Part shown: positions 27,101 to 35,682 of the stretch, one piece after another
How the letters are laid out: every line of letters begins with the position of its first letter
Position numbering within the stretch: the first letter of the stretch is position 1
Assembly: GCF_014174395.1 (NCBI RefSeq)
Contig: NZ_JABEQD010000005.1
Span: 124,001-188,000, forward strand
Direction of reading: 5' to 3'
DNA: 64,000 bases
Source: Gluconacetobacter aggeris
GTDB lineage: Bacteria; Pseudomonadota; Alphaproteobacteria; Acetobacterales; Acetobacteraceae
Program-made: the position numbers and the translations under genes
Notes under the pieces: generated by a model
What the model was told of the DNA's origin: nothing
The model's database searches: none
What the model saw: the letters and a program-made list of their open reading frames with translations, nothing else

Positions 27101-28458
27101 GCGCGCCTCCAGATGGTGCCGGTAGGGCCGTCTTCCAGCAGGATGCCGCGTGCCGCGAGATCGTCGCGGATGGCGTCGGCGCGGGCGAAATCGCGGGATT
27201 TGCGGGCGGCGAGACGTTCGGCAATCAGCGTGTCGATCTCGGCCTCGTCGACGCCGGCGCCGGCGCGGAACCAGTCATCGGACGACTGGCCCAGCAGGCC
27301 CAGAAGGCGGCCGGCCGCGCGCAGGCCGCGTGCGGCGGCGTGGTCGCCGGCCAGGGCGCGGTCGGCCAGGGCATGCATCTCGGCCAGGGCGCGCGGCGTG
27401 TTGAGGTCGTCGCACATTGCGGCCAGAATCTCGGCCGGAACCGGATCGGCTGCGTCGGGCGGCAGGTCGCCGATGGCGCGGTAGAAGCGGTTCAGCGTCT
27501 GTTTCGCCTCGTCCAGGCCGGTGCGGGTGAAGTTCAGCACCGACCGGTATTGGGCGTGCAGCAGCAGCAGGCGCAGGGCTTCGGCGGGGGTGTCGGACAG
27601 CACGTCGCGGATGGTCAGGAAGTTGCCCAGGGACTTGGACATCTTCTCGCTATTCACCAGCAGCATCGCGTTATGCACCCAGTGGTTGGCGAAGCGGCTG
27701 TGGGGGAAGCAGCACTGGCTCTGTGCTCGCTCGTTCTCATGGTGGGGGAACAGCAGGTCGCTGCCGCCGCCATGGATGTCGAAGCTCTCGCCCAGATAAC
27801 GGTGCGACATGGCCGAGCATTCGATATGCCAGCCCGGCCGGCCCCGGCCCCAGGGGCTTTCCCAGCCCGGCAGGCCGGGCTCCGACGGCTTCCAGAGCAC
27901 GAAATCGCCGGCGTCGCGCTTGTAGGGCGCGACCTCGACCCGGGCGCCGGCCAGCAGATCGTCGGGCGAGCGGCCGGACAGCTTGCCGTAATCCGGGAAG
28001 TGCGCGACGGCGAACAGGACGTGGCCCTGGGCCTCGTAGGCGTGGCCGCTGGCGATCAGGCGCTCGATCAGCGTGATCATTTCGCCGATATGATGGGTGG
28101 CGCGCGGCTCGACATCCGGCGGCAGGACGCCGACGGCGGCGAGATCGTCGTGGAAATCGCGGATCGTGCGCGTGGTCAGGCTGTCGATCGTCTCGCCGTT
28201 CGCGTGGGCGCGGGCGTTGATCTTGTCGTCGACGTCCGTGATGTTGCGGACATAGGTGACGCGCGGATACAGGTGCCGCAGCAGCCGCACCAGGATGTCG
28301 GCCGTGATCATGGCCCGCAGATTGCCGATATGCGCCAGGTCATAGACCGTGGGGCCACAGTAATAGACCCGTACATTTCCCGGATCGAGGGGCGCGAAGG
28401 GAACCGTCGTGCGGCGGCTGCTGTCGTGCAGGGTCAGTTGCGGCATGGAATCGGGCAT
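27097..28458 (-). CDS. cysS: Cysteine--tRNA ligase
   Basis: Class I monomeric synthetase with zinc site. 453 residues: YYCGPTVYDLAHIGNLR (about 29-45; Cys zinc ligand and HIGN), GWHIECSAM and FPHHENE completing the zinc site, and KMSKSLGN. ATG at 28458 is used because everything further upstream overlaps the MATE gene on the other strand and does not resemble the family. Divergent from that MATE gene, operonic with trmJ. Confidence 0.95.
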   Translation of the reverse strand: MPDSMPQLTLHDSSRRTTVPFAPLDPGNVRVYYCGPTVYDLAHIGNLRAMITADILVRLLRHLYPRVTYVRNITDVDDKINARAHANGETIDSLTTRTIRDFHDDLAAVGVLPPDVEPRATHHIGEMITLIERLIASGHAYEAQGHVLFAVAHFPDYGKLSGRSPDDLLAGARVEVAPYKRDAGDFVLWKPSEPGLPGWESPWGRGRPGWHIECSAMSHRYLGESFDIHGGGSDLLFPHHENERAQSQCCFPHSRFANHWVHNAMLLVNSEKMSKSLGNFLTIRDVLSDTPAEALRLLLLHAQYRSVLNFTRTGLDEAKQTLNRFYRAIGDLPPDAADPVPAEILAAMCDDLNTPRALAEMHALADRALAGDHAAARGLRAAGRLLGLLGQSSDDWFRAGAGVDEAEIDTLIAERLAARKSRDFARADAIRDDLAARGILLEDGPTGTIWRRA

Positions 28459-28581
28459 GATGGCGCCTAGATGCGACAGGGACGGGGCAGACGCAACACC
28501 CTTATGTGTGGCGCCGGTCGAATAGAGGGATGCGCGTGTGGCATCTGGCCTTTCCGGAGCCGATCTGCTCTGGATGCGGCC

Positions 28582-29985
28582 ATGTCGGACCCAGCCCTGC
28601 CCCAATCGGAACTTCGTCTCCTGCTGCGTGTCGCGGCCCCCATTGCCCTGGCGCAGATCGCACAGATGGCCATGGGCGTGACCGACAGCGTGCTGCTGGG
28701 CGGGCTGGGGGCGGATGCGCTGGCGATCGGCGGCCTGTCCACGACGCTGTTCTTTACCGTCCTTGCGGTGTTGCAGGCGCTGCTGGGGGCGGGCGGGGTG
28801 CTGATTGCCCAGGCACGCGGACGGAAGGAACCGGAACGCATTGCCCCGATCCATGCCATGCTGCTGGTGATGGCGCTGCTGCTGTGCCTGCCATGCCTGG
28901 CGATCCTGGATCAGGCGGGGGCCCTGCTGCGGCTGATGCACCAGCCCGAAGCCTTTGTCGGGCCGGTTTCGTCCTTTACCCATATCCTGATGTGGGGCGT
29001 TCCGCCGGCATTGATCGGGACCGGGGTCGTGGAAGTCGTGCTGCCGGCGCTGGATGCGCAGATCATCCTGCTGCGGGTGATGCCGGTGGTGGCGGTGGTG
29101 AACGGCGTGCTGAACGCGGCGCTGATCCATGGATGGTTCGGCCTGCCGGCAATGGGGCTGCGCGGCTCGGCGCTGGCGACCGCGCTGACCATGTGGGGCA
29201 GTGCGCTGGTGCTGCTGGCGATGGTGCATTCCCGGCCGCATCTGCGCCTGCTGCTGTGGCCGTTGCTGCCGCGCGTGGCCGACATGGCGGCGCTGTTGCG
29301 CCTGGGGTTGCCGATGTTCGCGGCGGCGGGGGCCGAAATCATGCTGTTCGAGGTCACGGGATTGCAGGCGGCGACGCTGGGGCCGCATGCGCTGGCGGCG
29401 TTCCAGATCGTGCTGAGCGTGACCGCGACCACCTATATGGTGACCATGGCGCTGGGGCAGGCCGCCAACGTGCGGGTGGCCTACTGGACCGGGGCTGGAC
29501 GGCCCGAGCGGGTGCGCCGCGCGGCGCGGGTGGCGGTGGGGACCGCGATCACCGGCATGGGGGTGGTGGGTTGCCTGATCTATCTGTTCCGTGGGCGGAT
29601 CGTGGGCTTCTATCTGGACCCGTCGGTGCCGGGCAATGCGGACAGTGCGGGGATCGCGACAGCGGCGCTGCTGCTGGCGGCGATCTTTCAGGTGGCCGAT
29701 GGGGCGCAGGCGGTGCTGGTGGGTGTGCTGCGCGGGCGGGGGGATGCCATGGTGCCGATGATGCTGGCGATCGCCGGCTATTGGGGTGTCGGCTTCCCGC
29801 TGGCCAACTGGCTGGCCTTCCGCTGCGGGTTTGGCGTGATGGGGCTATGGGGCGGCATTGCGACGGCACTGGTGGTCGTGGCACTGCTGCTGGCGGCGCG
29901 GGTCGTCTACGCGTTGGGGAAGGGCCGGGCGGCAGGGGTGCCGCCCAAGAGCGGGATCAGCGGGATTCCACACCGATCTGCTTGA
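28582..29985 (+). CDS. MATE family efflux protein (NorM type)
   Basis: Second MATE exporter of the window, 467 residues and about 12 membrane segments. The first helix region IALAQIAQMAMGVTDSVLLGGLGADALAIGGLS and the FQ(V/I)ADGAQAV(L)VG block in the second half match NorM-like multidrug/Na+ antiporters. It is much more GC-rich than the MATE gene at 23.7 kb and sequence-wise distinct from it, so they are not a recent duplication. ATG at 28582 fits the family start. Its 3' end overlaps the prfC 3' end by 29 bases. Confidence 0.88.
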   Translation: MSDPALPQSELRLLLRVAAPIALAQIAQMAMGVTDSVLLGGLGADALAIGGLSTTLFFTVLAVLQALLGAGGVLIAQARGRKEPERIAPIHAMLLVMALLLCLPCLAILDQAGALLRLMHQPEAFVGPVSSFTHILMWGVPPALIGTGVVEVVLPALDAQIILLRVMPVVAVVNGVLNAALIHGWFGLPAMGLRGSALATALTMWGSALVLLAMVHSRPHLRLLLWPLLPRVADMAALLRLGLPMFAAAGAEIMLFEVTGLQAATLGPHALAAFQIVLSVTATTYMVTMALGQAANVRVAYWTGAGRPERVRRAARVAVGTAITGMGVVGCLIYLFRGRIVGFYLDPSVPGNADSAGIATAALLLAAIFQVADGAQAVLVGVLRGRGDAMVPMMLAIAGYWGVGFPLANWLAFRCGFGVMGLWGGIATALVVVALLLAARVVYALGKGRAAGVPPKSGISGIPHRSA

Positions 29986-31528
29986 TGTCGTGGAAGGTCA
30001 GGTCCGGGTTCATCTCGGCTGTGCGGCGCATCATGAAGGCCGAGCCGGCGAGGAAGACCGGGTCGCCGTCCAGATCGTCCGCCATTGCGGAGCGGTTGGC
30101 CATGGAGAACAGTTCCAGCTTCGCCTTGTCGCCCACCACCCAGCGCGCGAGATTGTAGGGGGTGGATTCGAAGCCGATGCTCACCCCGTATTCCCCGGCC
30201 AGACGCGCCTGCAGCACGTCGAGCTGGAGCGTGCCGACCACGCCGACGATGGGCGGGGCACCGTCCTGCGGGCGGAAGAGCTGGACCACGCCTTCCTCGG
30301 CCAGTTCGGTCAGGGCCTGACGCAGTTTCTTGGCCTTCATCGCGTCGTCCAGTCGGACGCGGCGCAGGATTTCCGGCGCGAAATGGGGCACGCCGGTGAA
30401 GCGCAGGTCCTCGCCCTCGGTCAGTGTGTCGCCGATGCGCAGCGTGCCGTGATTGGGGATACCGACCACGTCGCCGGCGAAGGCTTCCTCGGCCAGTTGG
30501 CGGTCGCGGGCGAAAAAGAATTGCGGCGTGTGCAGGGCGAACTGCTTGCCGGTGCGGGTGTGCTTGAGCCGCATGCCGCGTTCCAGCCGGCCGGAGCAGA
30601 TCCGCGCGAAGGCCATGCGGTCGCGATGGTTGGGGTCCATGTTGGCCTGGATCTTGAAGACCAGGGCGGTCAGGCCGGTCTCGTCAGCGCGGACCGTGCG
30701 GTTTTCGGTCGCCTGGTCGCGCGGTGGCGGGCCGAAGGCGACCAGCGCGTCCAGCAGGTCGGTCACGCCGATTTCCTTCATCGCGCTGCCGAAGAAGACG
30801 GGCGTGAGGTGCCCGGCATTGAAGCTCTCGCGGTCGAAAATCGGCAGGGCGGCCTCGGCCAGTTCCAGCTCTTCGGCCAGTTGCACCATGCGCGGGTCCG
30901 ACTGCTCCAGCGGGGGCGACACATGAAGCTGGCGCGTGCGCAGATCGTAGGTGCCGGCGAACTGCGCGGCGCGGCCGACGGGCCAGGTGGCCGGTGCGGT
31001 GTCGAGCGCCAGCGCGGACGAGATTTCGTCGAGCAGCGTGAACGGGTCCTGCGCCTCGCGGTCCATCTTGTTGATGAAGGTGACGATCGGGATATCGCGC
31101 AGGCGGCAGATCTCGAACAGCTTGCGGGTCCGGTCCTCGATGCCCTTGGCGGCGTCGATCACCATCACCGCCGAGTCCACCGCCGTCAGCGTGCGGTAGG
31201 TGTCTTCAGAGAAATCCTCGTGGCCCGGCGTGTCGAGCAGGTTGAAGATGCAGCCGCCATATTCGAACGTCATGACCGAGGTGACGACCGAGATGCCGCG
31301 ATCGCGCTCGATGCCCATCCAGTCCGACCGGGTGCGGCGGCGTTCGCCCTTGGCCCGCACATTGCCCGCCATCTGGATCGCGCCGCCCGCCCGCAGGATG
31401 CGTTCGGTCAGCGTGGTCTTGCCCGCGTCGGGATGCGAGATGATGGCGAAGGTGCGCCGCCGGGCGATTTCGCGGGCGATGGTCGGGGCGAGGTCGGTGG
31501 AGGGCTCGGCGTTCACGGCAGAATCCAT
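29957..31528 (-). CDS. prfC: Peptide chain release factor 3
   Basis: GTPase that recycles RF1/RF2 from the ribosome after termination. 523 residues; G1 SHPDAGKTTLTE (about 31-42), G3 DTPGHEDFSEDT, G4 NKMDRE, followed by the EF-Tu-like domain II and the RF3-specific C-terminal domain. The conserved ARRRTFAIISHPDAGK opening identifies RF3 rather than EF-G or LepA. Convergent with the MATE gene, overlapping it by 29 bases. prfA and prmC lie at the other end of the window. Confidence 0.95.
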   Translation of the reverse strand: MDSAVNAEPSTDLAPTIAREIARRRTFAIISHPDAGKTTLTERILRAGGAIQMAGNVRAKGERRRTRSDWMGIERDRGISVVTSVMTFEYGGCIFNLLDTPGHEDFSEDTYRTLTAVDSAVMVIDAAKGIEDRTRKLFEICRLRDIPIVTFINKMDREAQDPFTLLDEISSALALDTAPATWPVGRAAQFAGTYDLRTRQLHVSPPLEQSDPRMVQLAEELELAEAALPIFDRESFNAGHLTPVFFGSAMKEIGVTDLLDALVAFGPPPRDQATENRTVRADETGLTALVFKIQANMDPNHRDRMAFARICSGRLERGMRLKHTRTGKQFALHTPQFFFARDRQLAEEAFAGDVVGIPNHGTLRIGDTLTEGEDLRFTGVPHFAPEILRRVRLDDAMKAKKLRQALTELAEEGVVQLFRPQDGAPPIVGVVGTLQLDVLQARLAGEYGVSIGFESTPYNLARWVVGDKAKLELFSMANRSAMADDLDGDPVFLAGSAFMMRRTAEMNPDLTFHDIKQIGVESR

Positions 31529-31569
31529 GCGGGCTTATGGTTCGGGCGGCAGGTCCCAAAAGCACAGAC

Positions 31570-31600
31570 GCCGGGCGTAGGGGATGTCCCCACGCCCGGC
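31570..31600 (-). terminator. Intrinsic terminator of rpsD
   Basis: GCCGGGCGT (31570-31578) pairs with ACGCCCGGC (31592-31600), with a further GGGG/CCCC inner stem. Read on the minus strand the hairpin is followed by CTTTTGGG, a modest T tract. It lies 29 bases beyond the rpsD stop. Confidence 0.7.
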
Positions 31601-31628
31601 GCCGCGGTCGTTGGTCTGGAAGACCGGA

Positions 31629-32246
31629 TCAGCGCGAGTAGAACTCGATGACCAGGTTCGGTTCCATCTGCACCGGGTAGGGAACGTCCGACAGCTTCGG
31701 CGCGCGCACGAAGCGGCCCTTCATCTGGCGGTGATCGACTTCCACATATTCCGGCACGTCACGCTCGCCGCTCTGCGCCGCGTCGAGGACGATGGCGAGT
31801 TGCTTGGACTTCTCGCGGACCTCGATCACGTCGCCATCGCGCACCAGGAAGGACGGGATGTTGACCTTGCGGCCGTTGACCGTGATGTGGCCATGGCTGA
31901 CGAACTGGCGGGCGGCGAACGGCGTCATCGCGAACTTCAGGCGATAGACGACCGCATCCAGCCGGCGCTCCAGCAGGTCGATCAGGTTCTCGGAGGTGTC
32001 GCCCTTGCGGCGCACGGCCTCGTCGTAATACTTGCGGAACTGCTTCTCGCTGATGTTGCCGTAATAGCCCTTCAGCTTCTGCTTCGCCATCAGCTGGACC
32101 GAGAAGTCCGACGGCTTCTGCTTGCGGCGCTGGCCATGCTGGCCGGGGCCGTATTCCCGCTTGTTGACCGGCGACTTCGCGCGGCCCCACAGGTTGACGC
32201 CAAGGCGGCGGTTGATTTTGTACTTGCTCTCAAGGCGCTTGCTCAT
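31629..32246 (-). CDS. rpsD: 30S ribosomal protein S4
   Basis: 16S rRNA-binding primary assembly protein. 205 residues: [39 protein letters not shown] at the N-terminus, central S4 RNA-binding domain ([39 protein letters not shown] seen in part at about 94-132) and C-terminal VIEFYSR. The ATG at 32246 is fixed by homology. It stands alone, outside the alpha operon where E. coli has it. A strong candidate promoter lies 185-215 bases upstream, implying a leader of about 175 bases. Confidence 0.97.
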   Translation of the reverse strand: MSKRLESKYKINRRLGVNLWGRAKSPVNKREYGPGQHGQRRKQKPSDFSVQLMAKQKLKGYYGNISEKQFRKYYDEAVRRKGDTSENLIDLLERRLDAVVYRLKFAMTPFAARQFVSHGHITVNGRKVNIPSFLVRDGDVIEVREKSKQLAIVLDAAQSGERDVPEYVEVDHRQMKGRFVRAPKLSDVPYPVQMEPNLVIEFYSR

Positions 32247-32585
32247 CGCGCGCGGTCTTTCATAGTCGGTGGGCGGCATCATGGCCCGAAGGCCGGCCAC
32301 CGCCCTGTATTGCACCGGTAGGTCCTGTTCCGCATGAACAGGGCGGGCGCGAACCGCATTACCGGCGCCGGGGAGCAATCACCCGATCAGGCACCGGCCG
32401 GTCCGTCCACGTTCCCGGCAGTGGGGCTGGCCTATAGGCGGTCCGGCCCCGGCCTGTCAACCGGACGGGCGGCGGCGCGGATGCCGGCCATGCGCGGACC
32501 GGGCGGGCGAAAAAAAGCCGGTGCCGCGGGGCGGGAAATCCGTATACTCCGGAATATCTTCTGTTTCTGGCATCGAGGAGAGGTC
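32247..32585. other. Divergent leader region between rpsD and the HdeD-like gene
   Basis: 339 bases without a gene. It carries the rpsD promoter on the minus strand, a GC-rich likely structured rpsD leader (for example the GGCC-rich repeats around 32283-32303), and a TATACT at 32543-32548 that could be the minus-10 of the HdeD-like gene, although no good minus-35 is placed before it. Confidence 0.55.
32431..32460 (-). promoter_or_regulatory. Sigma-70 promoter of rpsD
   Basis: On the minus strand TTGACA (32460-32455) and TATAGG (32436-32431) are spaced by 18 bases, a near-consensus housekeeping promoter. Start of transcription would fall near 32424, about 178 bases before the rpsD ATG. Confidence 0.6.
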
Positions 32586-33131
32586 ATGGCCACCCCGTTC
32601 ACGCAGCGCTGGGGACTGTTTGTCCTGCTGGGTCTGCTGTCCATCGCGCTGGGCATCGTCGCCTGGATCGATGCGATTTCCGTCACCCTGGCCAGCACCG
32701 TCATTATCGGCATCGTGCTGGTGATCGCGGGTGGGGCGCAACTGTTCCATGCCTTCGCGGTGCGCGACTGGGGCGGCTTCATCCTGTCGCTGCTGGGCGG
32801 CGCGCTCTATGTCCTCGGCGGCTTTGCGCTGATGTACGAACCCGTCACCGGTTCGATCGTGCTGACCCTGTTCATCGCCGCCTGCCTGATCGTGTCGGGG
32901 ACGATGCGCATGCTGATCGCGGCGCGTCATCGCGAGCTGAATGGCTGGTGGATCATCCTGGGCGCCGGGCTGATCAGCCTGCTGGTCGGCGTGTGCCTGT
33001 ATCTGACGCTGCCCTGGTCTGGATTGTGGCTGATCGGCACCTTCATTGCGGTGGAGTTGATCGCCGCCGGCGTGGGCTGGATCCAGTTCGGCCTCGGGCT
33101 GCGTCAGGCGAACGCGCTGACCGGTCCCTGA
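32586..33131 (+). CDS. HdeD-like membrane protein (DUF308)
   Basis: Six-helix inner-membrane protein, 181 residues, made of three tandem two-helix DUF308 units (LGLLSIALGIVAW..., GGALYVLGGFALMY..., GAGLISLLVGVCLY...). E. coli HdeD contributes to acid resistance at high cell density; a related stress role would make sense in an acid-producing organism but is inferred. GAGGAG-type ribosome site just before the ATG. Single-gene unit ended by a strong bidirectional terminator. Confidence 0.85.
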   Translation: MATPFTQRWGLFVLLGLLSIALGIVAWIDAISVTLASTVIIGIVLVIAGGAQLFHAFAVRDWGGFILSLLGGALYVLGGFALMYEPVTGSIVLTLFIAACLIVSGTMRMLIAARHRELNGWWIILGAGLISLLVGVCLYLTLPWSGLWLIGTFIAVELIAAGVGWIQFGLGLRQANALTGP

Positions 33132-33153
33132 AAGGAACCGGTCCACAAGACGG

Positions 33154-33179
33154 AAACGGGGGGCCTGGCCCCCCGTTTT
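33154..33179. terminator. Bidirectional intrinsic terminator after the HdeD-like gene
   Basis: AAACGGGGGGCC (33154-33165) and GGCCCCCCGTTT (33167-33178) are perfect 12-base arms; TTTT follows on the plus strand and the complementary A run gives T on the minus strand. It directly abuts the stop of the convergent reductase gene. Confidence 0.85.
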
Positions 33180-33892
33180 CATGTACGGGGCAGGCCGAGG
33201 CGGGCGCGCAGTTCCGGTGCCGTCAGATCGGCCTCGAACCCTGATGAGCCGGGCTGGAACAGGCGCGCGGTGGCCAGCGGGCCGACCGCGACCGGGTCGA
33301 ACCCGGCCTCGGCGATCAGGCCGCCCACGGTGCGCATGGCAGCCGGATCGTCACCGGCATAGGGAATGGCGAGCAGCGGCGGCCTGCGATGGGCCTCGGC
33401 CTGGATGGTCGACATGTCCTCGGAATTGAAGGCGCGGACGATGTGGGCGCCGGGAAAGAGGGATTGGGTGAGGATACCCGCGCCCTGCTGCCTTGCGGTG
33501 CGGGCGATGTCGCCGTCGCGCCAGGGATAGGGGTTGCAGGCGTCGATCACGATCTTGCCCGCCAGTAATCCATGCAGGCTGGCCCCGAGACCGGGCAGGG
33601 CGCCGTAGGGGACGGCCAGCAGGACGACATCGCCGAACCGGGCGGCATCCTGCGGCGTGCCGGCCTGGGCGTTTGTGCCCAGCGCCTCGGCCGCCGAGCG
33701 GGCCGAGCCGATATCGCTGGCCGAGAGCATGACGGGGTGGCCGGCGCGCAGCCACAGGCCGGCCAGGGTGCTGCCGACATGGCCGGCGCCGATGGTGCCG
33801 ATCCGCAAGGATTGCGCCGCCACGGCAAGGCGGGCGGGGAGCAGGGCGCAGAGGCCGGCGAGGAGCGTGCGGCGGTGCATGGGGCGATTCAT
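33179..33892 (-). CDS. Exported NAD(P)-binding reductase (F420-dependent NADP reductase-like)
   Basis: 237 residues. After a signal peptide (MNRPMHRRTLLAGLCALLPARLAVAA) comes a Rossmann fold: IGTIGAGHVGSTLAGLW with GxGxxG at about residues 36-41, then VVLLAVPYGALPG and IDACNPY, all typical of the NADP oxidoreductase/F420-reductase family. The HRRTLLA stretch resembles a twin-arginine signal, as expected for a protein that binds a cofactor before export. A dinucleotide enzyme outside the cytoplasm is unusual. The start overlaps the stop of the exported cupin by four bases, so the two are translated together. Confidence 0.75.
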   Translation of the reverse strand: MNRPMHRRTLLAGLCALLPARLAVAAQSLRIGTIGAGHVGSTLAGLWLRAGHPVMLSASDIGSARSAAEALGTNAQAGTPQDAARFGDVVLLAVPYGALPGLGASLHGLLAGKIVIDACNPYPWRDGDIARTARQQGAGILTQSLFPGAHIVRAFNSEDMSTIQAEAHRRPPLLAIPYAGDDPAAMRTVGGLIAEAGFDPVAVGPLATARLFQPGSSGFEADLTAPELRARLGLPRT

Positions 33893-34485
33893 GCCTGGTG
33901 CCACAGGGCGGTCAGTGGGCCGCCGGCGCCTTTTGCCGGGTCGCTGGCGGGGAAGGGGACGTGGTTCATCCGTGCAAGCTCCTCGGCTGACAGGGCACTG
34001 CGACGCAGGTCGAAATGCTGGTCGGGCGGATAGGCGCCGACCACCAGGAAATCGTCATCCGACCCCAGGTTGCGATGGCCGGTGCCGGCCGGCAGCAGCA
34101 CGACGTCACCGGCCCGGACATCGACGACCCGGCCGCCGGGGCCGCCCAGCATCAGGCGCGCGGAGCCCGAGGCGATGCCCAGCACCTCGTGCGCCGTGGA
34201 ATGGAAATGGTGGAAATCATAGACGCCCCAGCGCCATTGGGGTGGCCAGCCATTGGCCGTGAACAGGTCCTCGAACGCCGAAGCCGGGTCGTGGGCCGGC
34301 AGTGCCAGCGCGTTGCGGTAATAGAGTACCGGCAGATGGTCGTTGTTGGGCACCCAGTCGTTGGGCTGCAGCATGAAGGACTCGACGTCATGATCTGCGG
34401 CGCCGGCGGCGCACATGTCGGTCCCGGCCAGCGACAGGCCGATTCCGGCGAGGAAGGTCTGGAAAGCGCGTCGCGAGACGGTCAT
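33889..34485 (-). CDS. Exported cupin-domain protein (YjlB-like) with twin-arginine signal
   Basis: 198 residues: signal with SRRAFQTFLAGIG (Tat consensus S-R-R-x-F) and cleavage region around CAAGAA, then a single cupin barrel with metal-binding pattern HHFHSTAHEVLGIASG (His and Glu ligands) and the second motif LPAGTGHRNLG. YjlB-type cupins often are sugar- or small-molecule-related but have no fixed reaction. Paired with the exported reductase behind it by an ATGA overlap; the two probably act together in the periplasm on an unknown substrate. Confidence 0.78.
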   Translation of the reverse strand: MTVSRRAFQTFLAGIGLSLAGTDMCAAGAADHDVESFMLQPNDWVPNNDHLPVLYYRNALALPAHDPASAFEDLFTANGWPPQWRWGVYDFHHFHSTAHEVLGIASGSARLMLGGPGGRVVDVRAGDVVLLPAGTGHRNLGSDDDFLVVGAYPPDQHFDLRRSALSAEELARMNHVPFPASDPAKGAGGPLTALWHQA

Positions 34486-34603
34486 GTCCGGTATCCTCCA
34501 GCGGCGGTTGGAGGCACCAATATGTCCCGTCCGCGAAACGGGCGAACAGTGAAAAGCAGTTTATGAACCGCTCGCGGCCGGTTTCGCCGTGTTCAGCCCG
34601 TGT

Positions 34604-35539
34604 TCAGCGCAGGGGCAGCGGGATGTGGTTGACGGTCAGGATGCCGCCCGCCCATTCGACGTCCCACGACGTATCGGCGGCATCGGCATGGTGCCCGACC
34701 AGATTGGCCATGATCAGGGCGGCGGCCGGGCGGGTCTGGCCGGCGGCGCGCAGGGTTTCGATCAGTTCGGGCAGGTTGCGCATGCTCATGTGCCCGCTGG
34801 CCGAAGCCGCGTCGGGGCTGCCGGTCAGTTCCGCCGAACCGCTGCCTTCGAGCTGCATGTCGCCACGGCGGGCGCGCAATGTCCGGATTGTGACCGGTAC
34901 CGCCACGCTGCGGGCCGGCCGGCCGGCGGTGGCGGCCAGCAGGGGACCGAGCGCCTGTGCCGGGATGGAGAAATCCGACCGTGCGTCCTGGGGCAGCAGC
35001 GATGCCAGCACGGTGTCGCCGGTCATGCCGGCGCCGCCCAGGTCCAGCGAAACCATGATGGGCTGGGCCCCGCTGCCGCCCGCCAGGTGCAGGTGCAGGA
35101 CGCCGAAGCGGATCTGTTTCGCACCGGTCTGGGCGACCGGCGACGACCAGGAAATATCGTAAGTTTGCCCGGTTTGCAGGCCCGCCAGGATCGGCTGGAG
35201 CGTTGCGAGGAAATAATCCGCCGTGCAACCGGCGCCATGGTGATTGACCAATGCGCCCAGCAGCACCACCGATGCCGCGTCGAGAATGTCGCGCATGTCG
35301 CGCGCACTGCCGCCGGCCCCGCTGACCGTGACCGATGCGGCATGCAGCGACGGGGTGCCCGCGCCGGGCGCGAAACGCAGGACATAATTGCGGGCCGTGG
35401 CCTCGGTCGGTGAGGCCGACAGGCTGCCGGCCCCGCCGACGGCACAGGCCGGCGGCAGGGGGGCGGCATGAGCGCCGGAACAGTTCATGGCCAGAACGGC
35501 GCCGAAGAGAGCCGGCAGAACGGGAATACGCATGGTCAT
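34604..35539 (-). CDS. Secreted protein of unknown function
   Basis: Not assigned to a family. 311 residues with a signal peptide (MRIPVLPALFGAVLAMNCSGAHAAP) and a beta-rich mature region containing repeated hydrophobic alternations, for example QPIMVSLDLGGAGMTGD, MQLEGSGSAELTG and ILTVNHIPLPLR at the C-terminus. The pattern recalls large periplasmic lipid- or AsmA-like beta proteins and DUF2125-type products, but the match is weak. Upstream of, and on the same strand as, the exported cupin/reductase pair (118 bases away), so it might belong with them. Confidence 0.65.
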   Translation of the reverse strand: MTMRIPVLPALFGAVLAMNCSGAHAAPLPPACAVGGAGSLSASPTEATARNYVLRFAPGAGTPSLHAASVTVSGAGGSARDMRDILDAASVVLLGALVNHHGAGCTADYFLATLQPILAGLQTGQTYDISWSSPVAQTGAKQIRFGVLHLHLAGGSGAQPIMVSLDLGGAGMTGDTVLASLLPQDARSDFSIPAQALGPLLAATAGRPARSVAVPVTIRTLRARRGDMQLEGSGSAELTGSPDAASASGHMSMRNLPELIETLRAAGQTRPAAALIMANLVGHHADAADTSWDVEWAGGILTVNHIPLPLR

Positions 35540-35682
35540 CGACTTGCCCCGGGAATTGCGATCTTATACCGCCCTTCCTTGGCACGGGATCGTGACCGAG
35601 GCGAGGCAGGCTGCGATGTTTCGGCAGACATCGCGCCGGTTCATGGTGCGCGCCAGTGCGTCTTCACTCCACCGCCAGCGGA

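Noticed and set aside
28459-29388. 310-codon in-frame extension upstream of cysS
   Set aside because: Antisense to the MATE gene and unlike any CysS N-terminus; the family start is at 28458.
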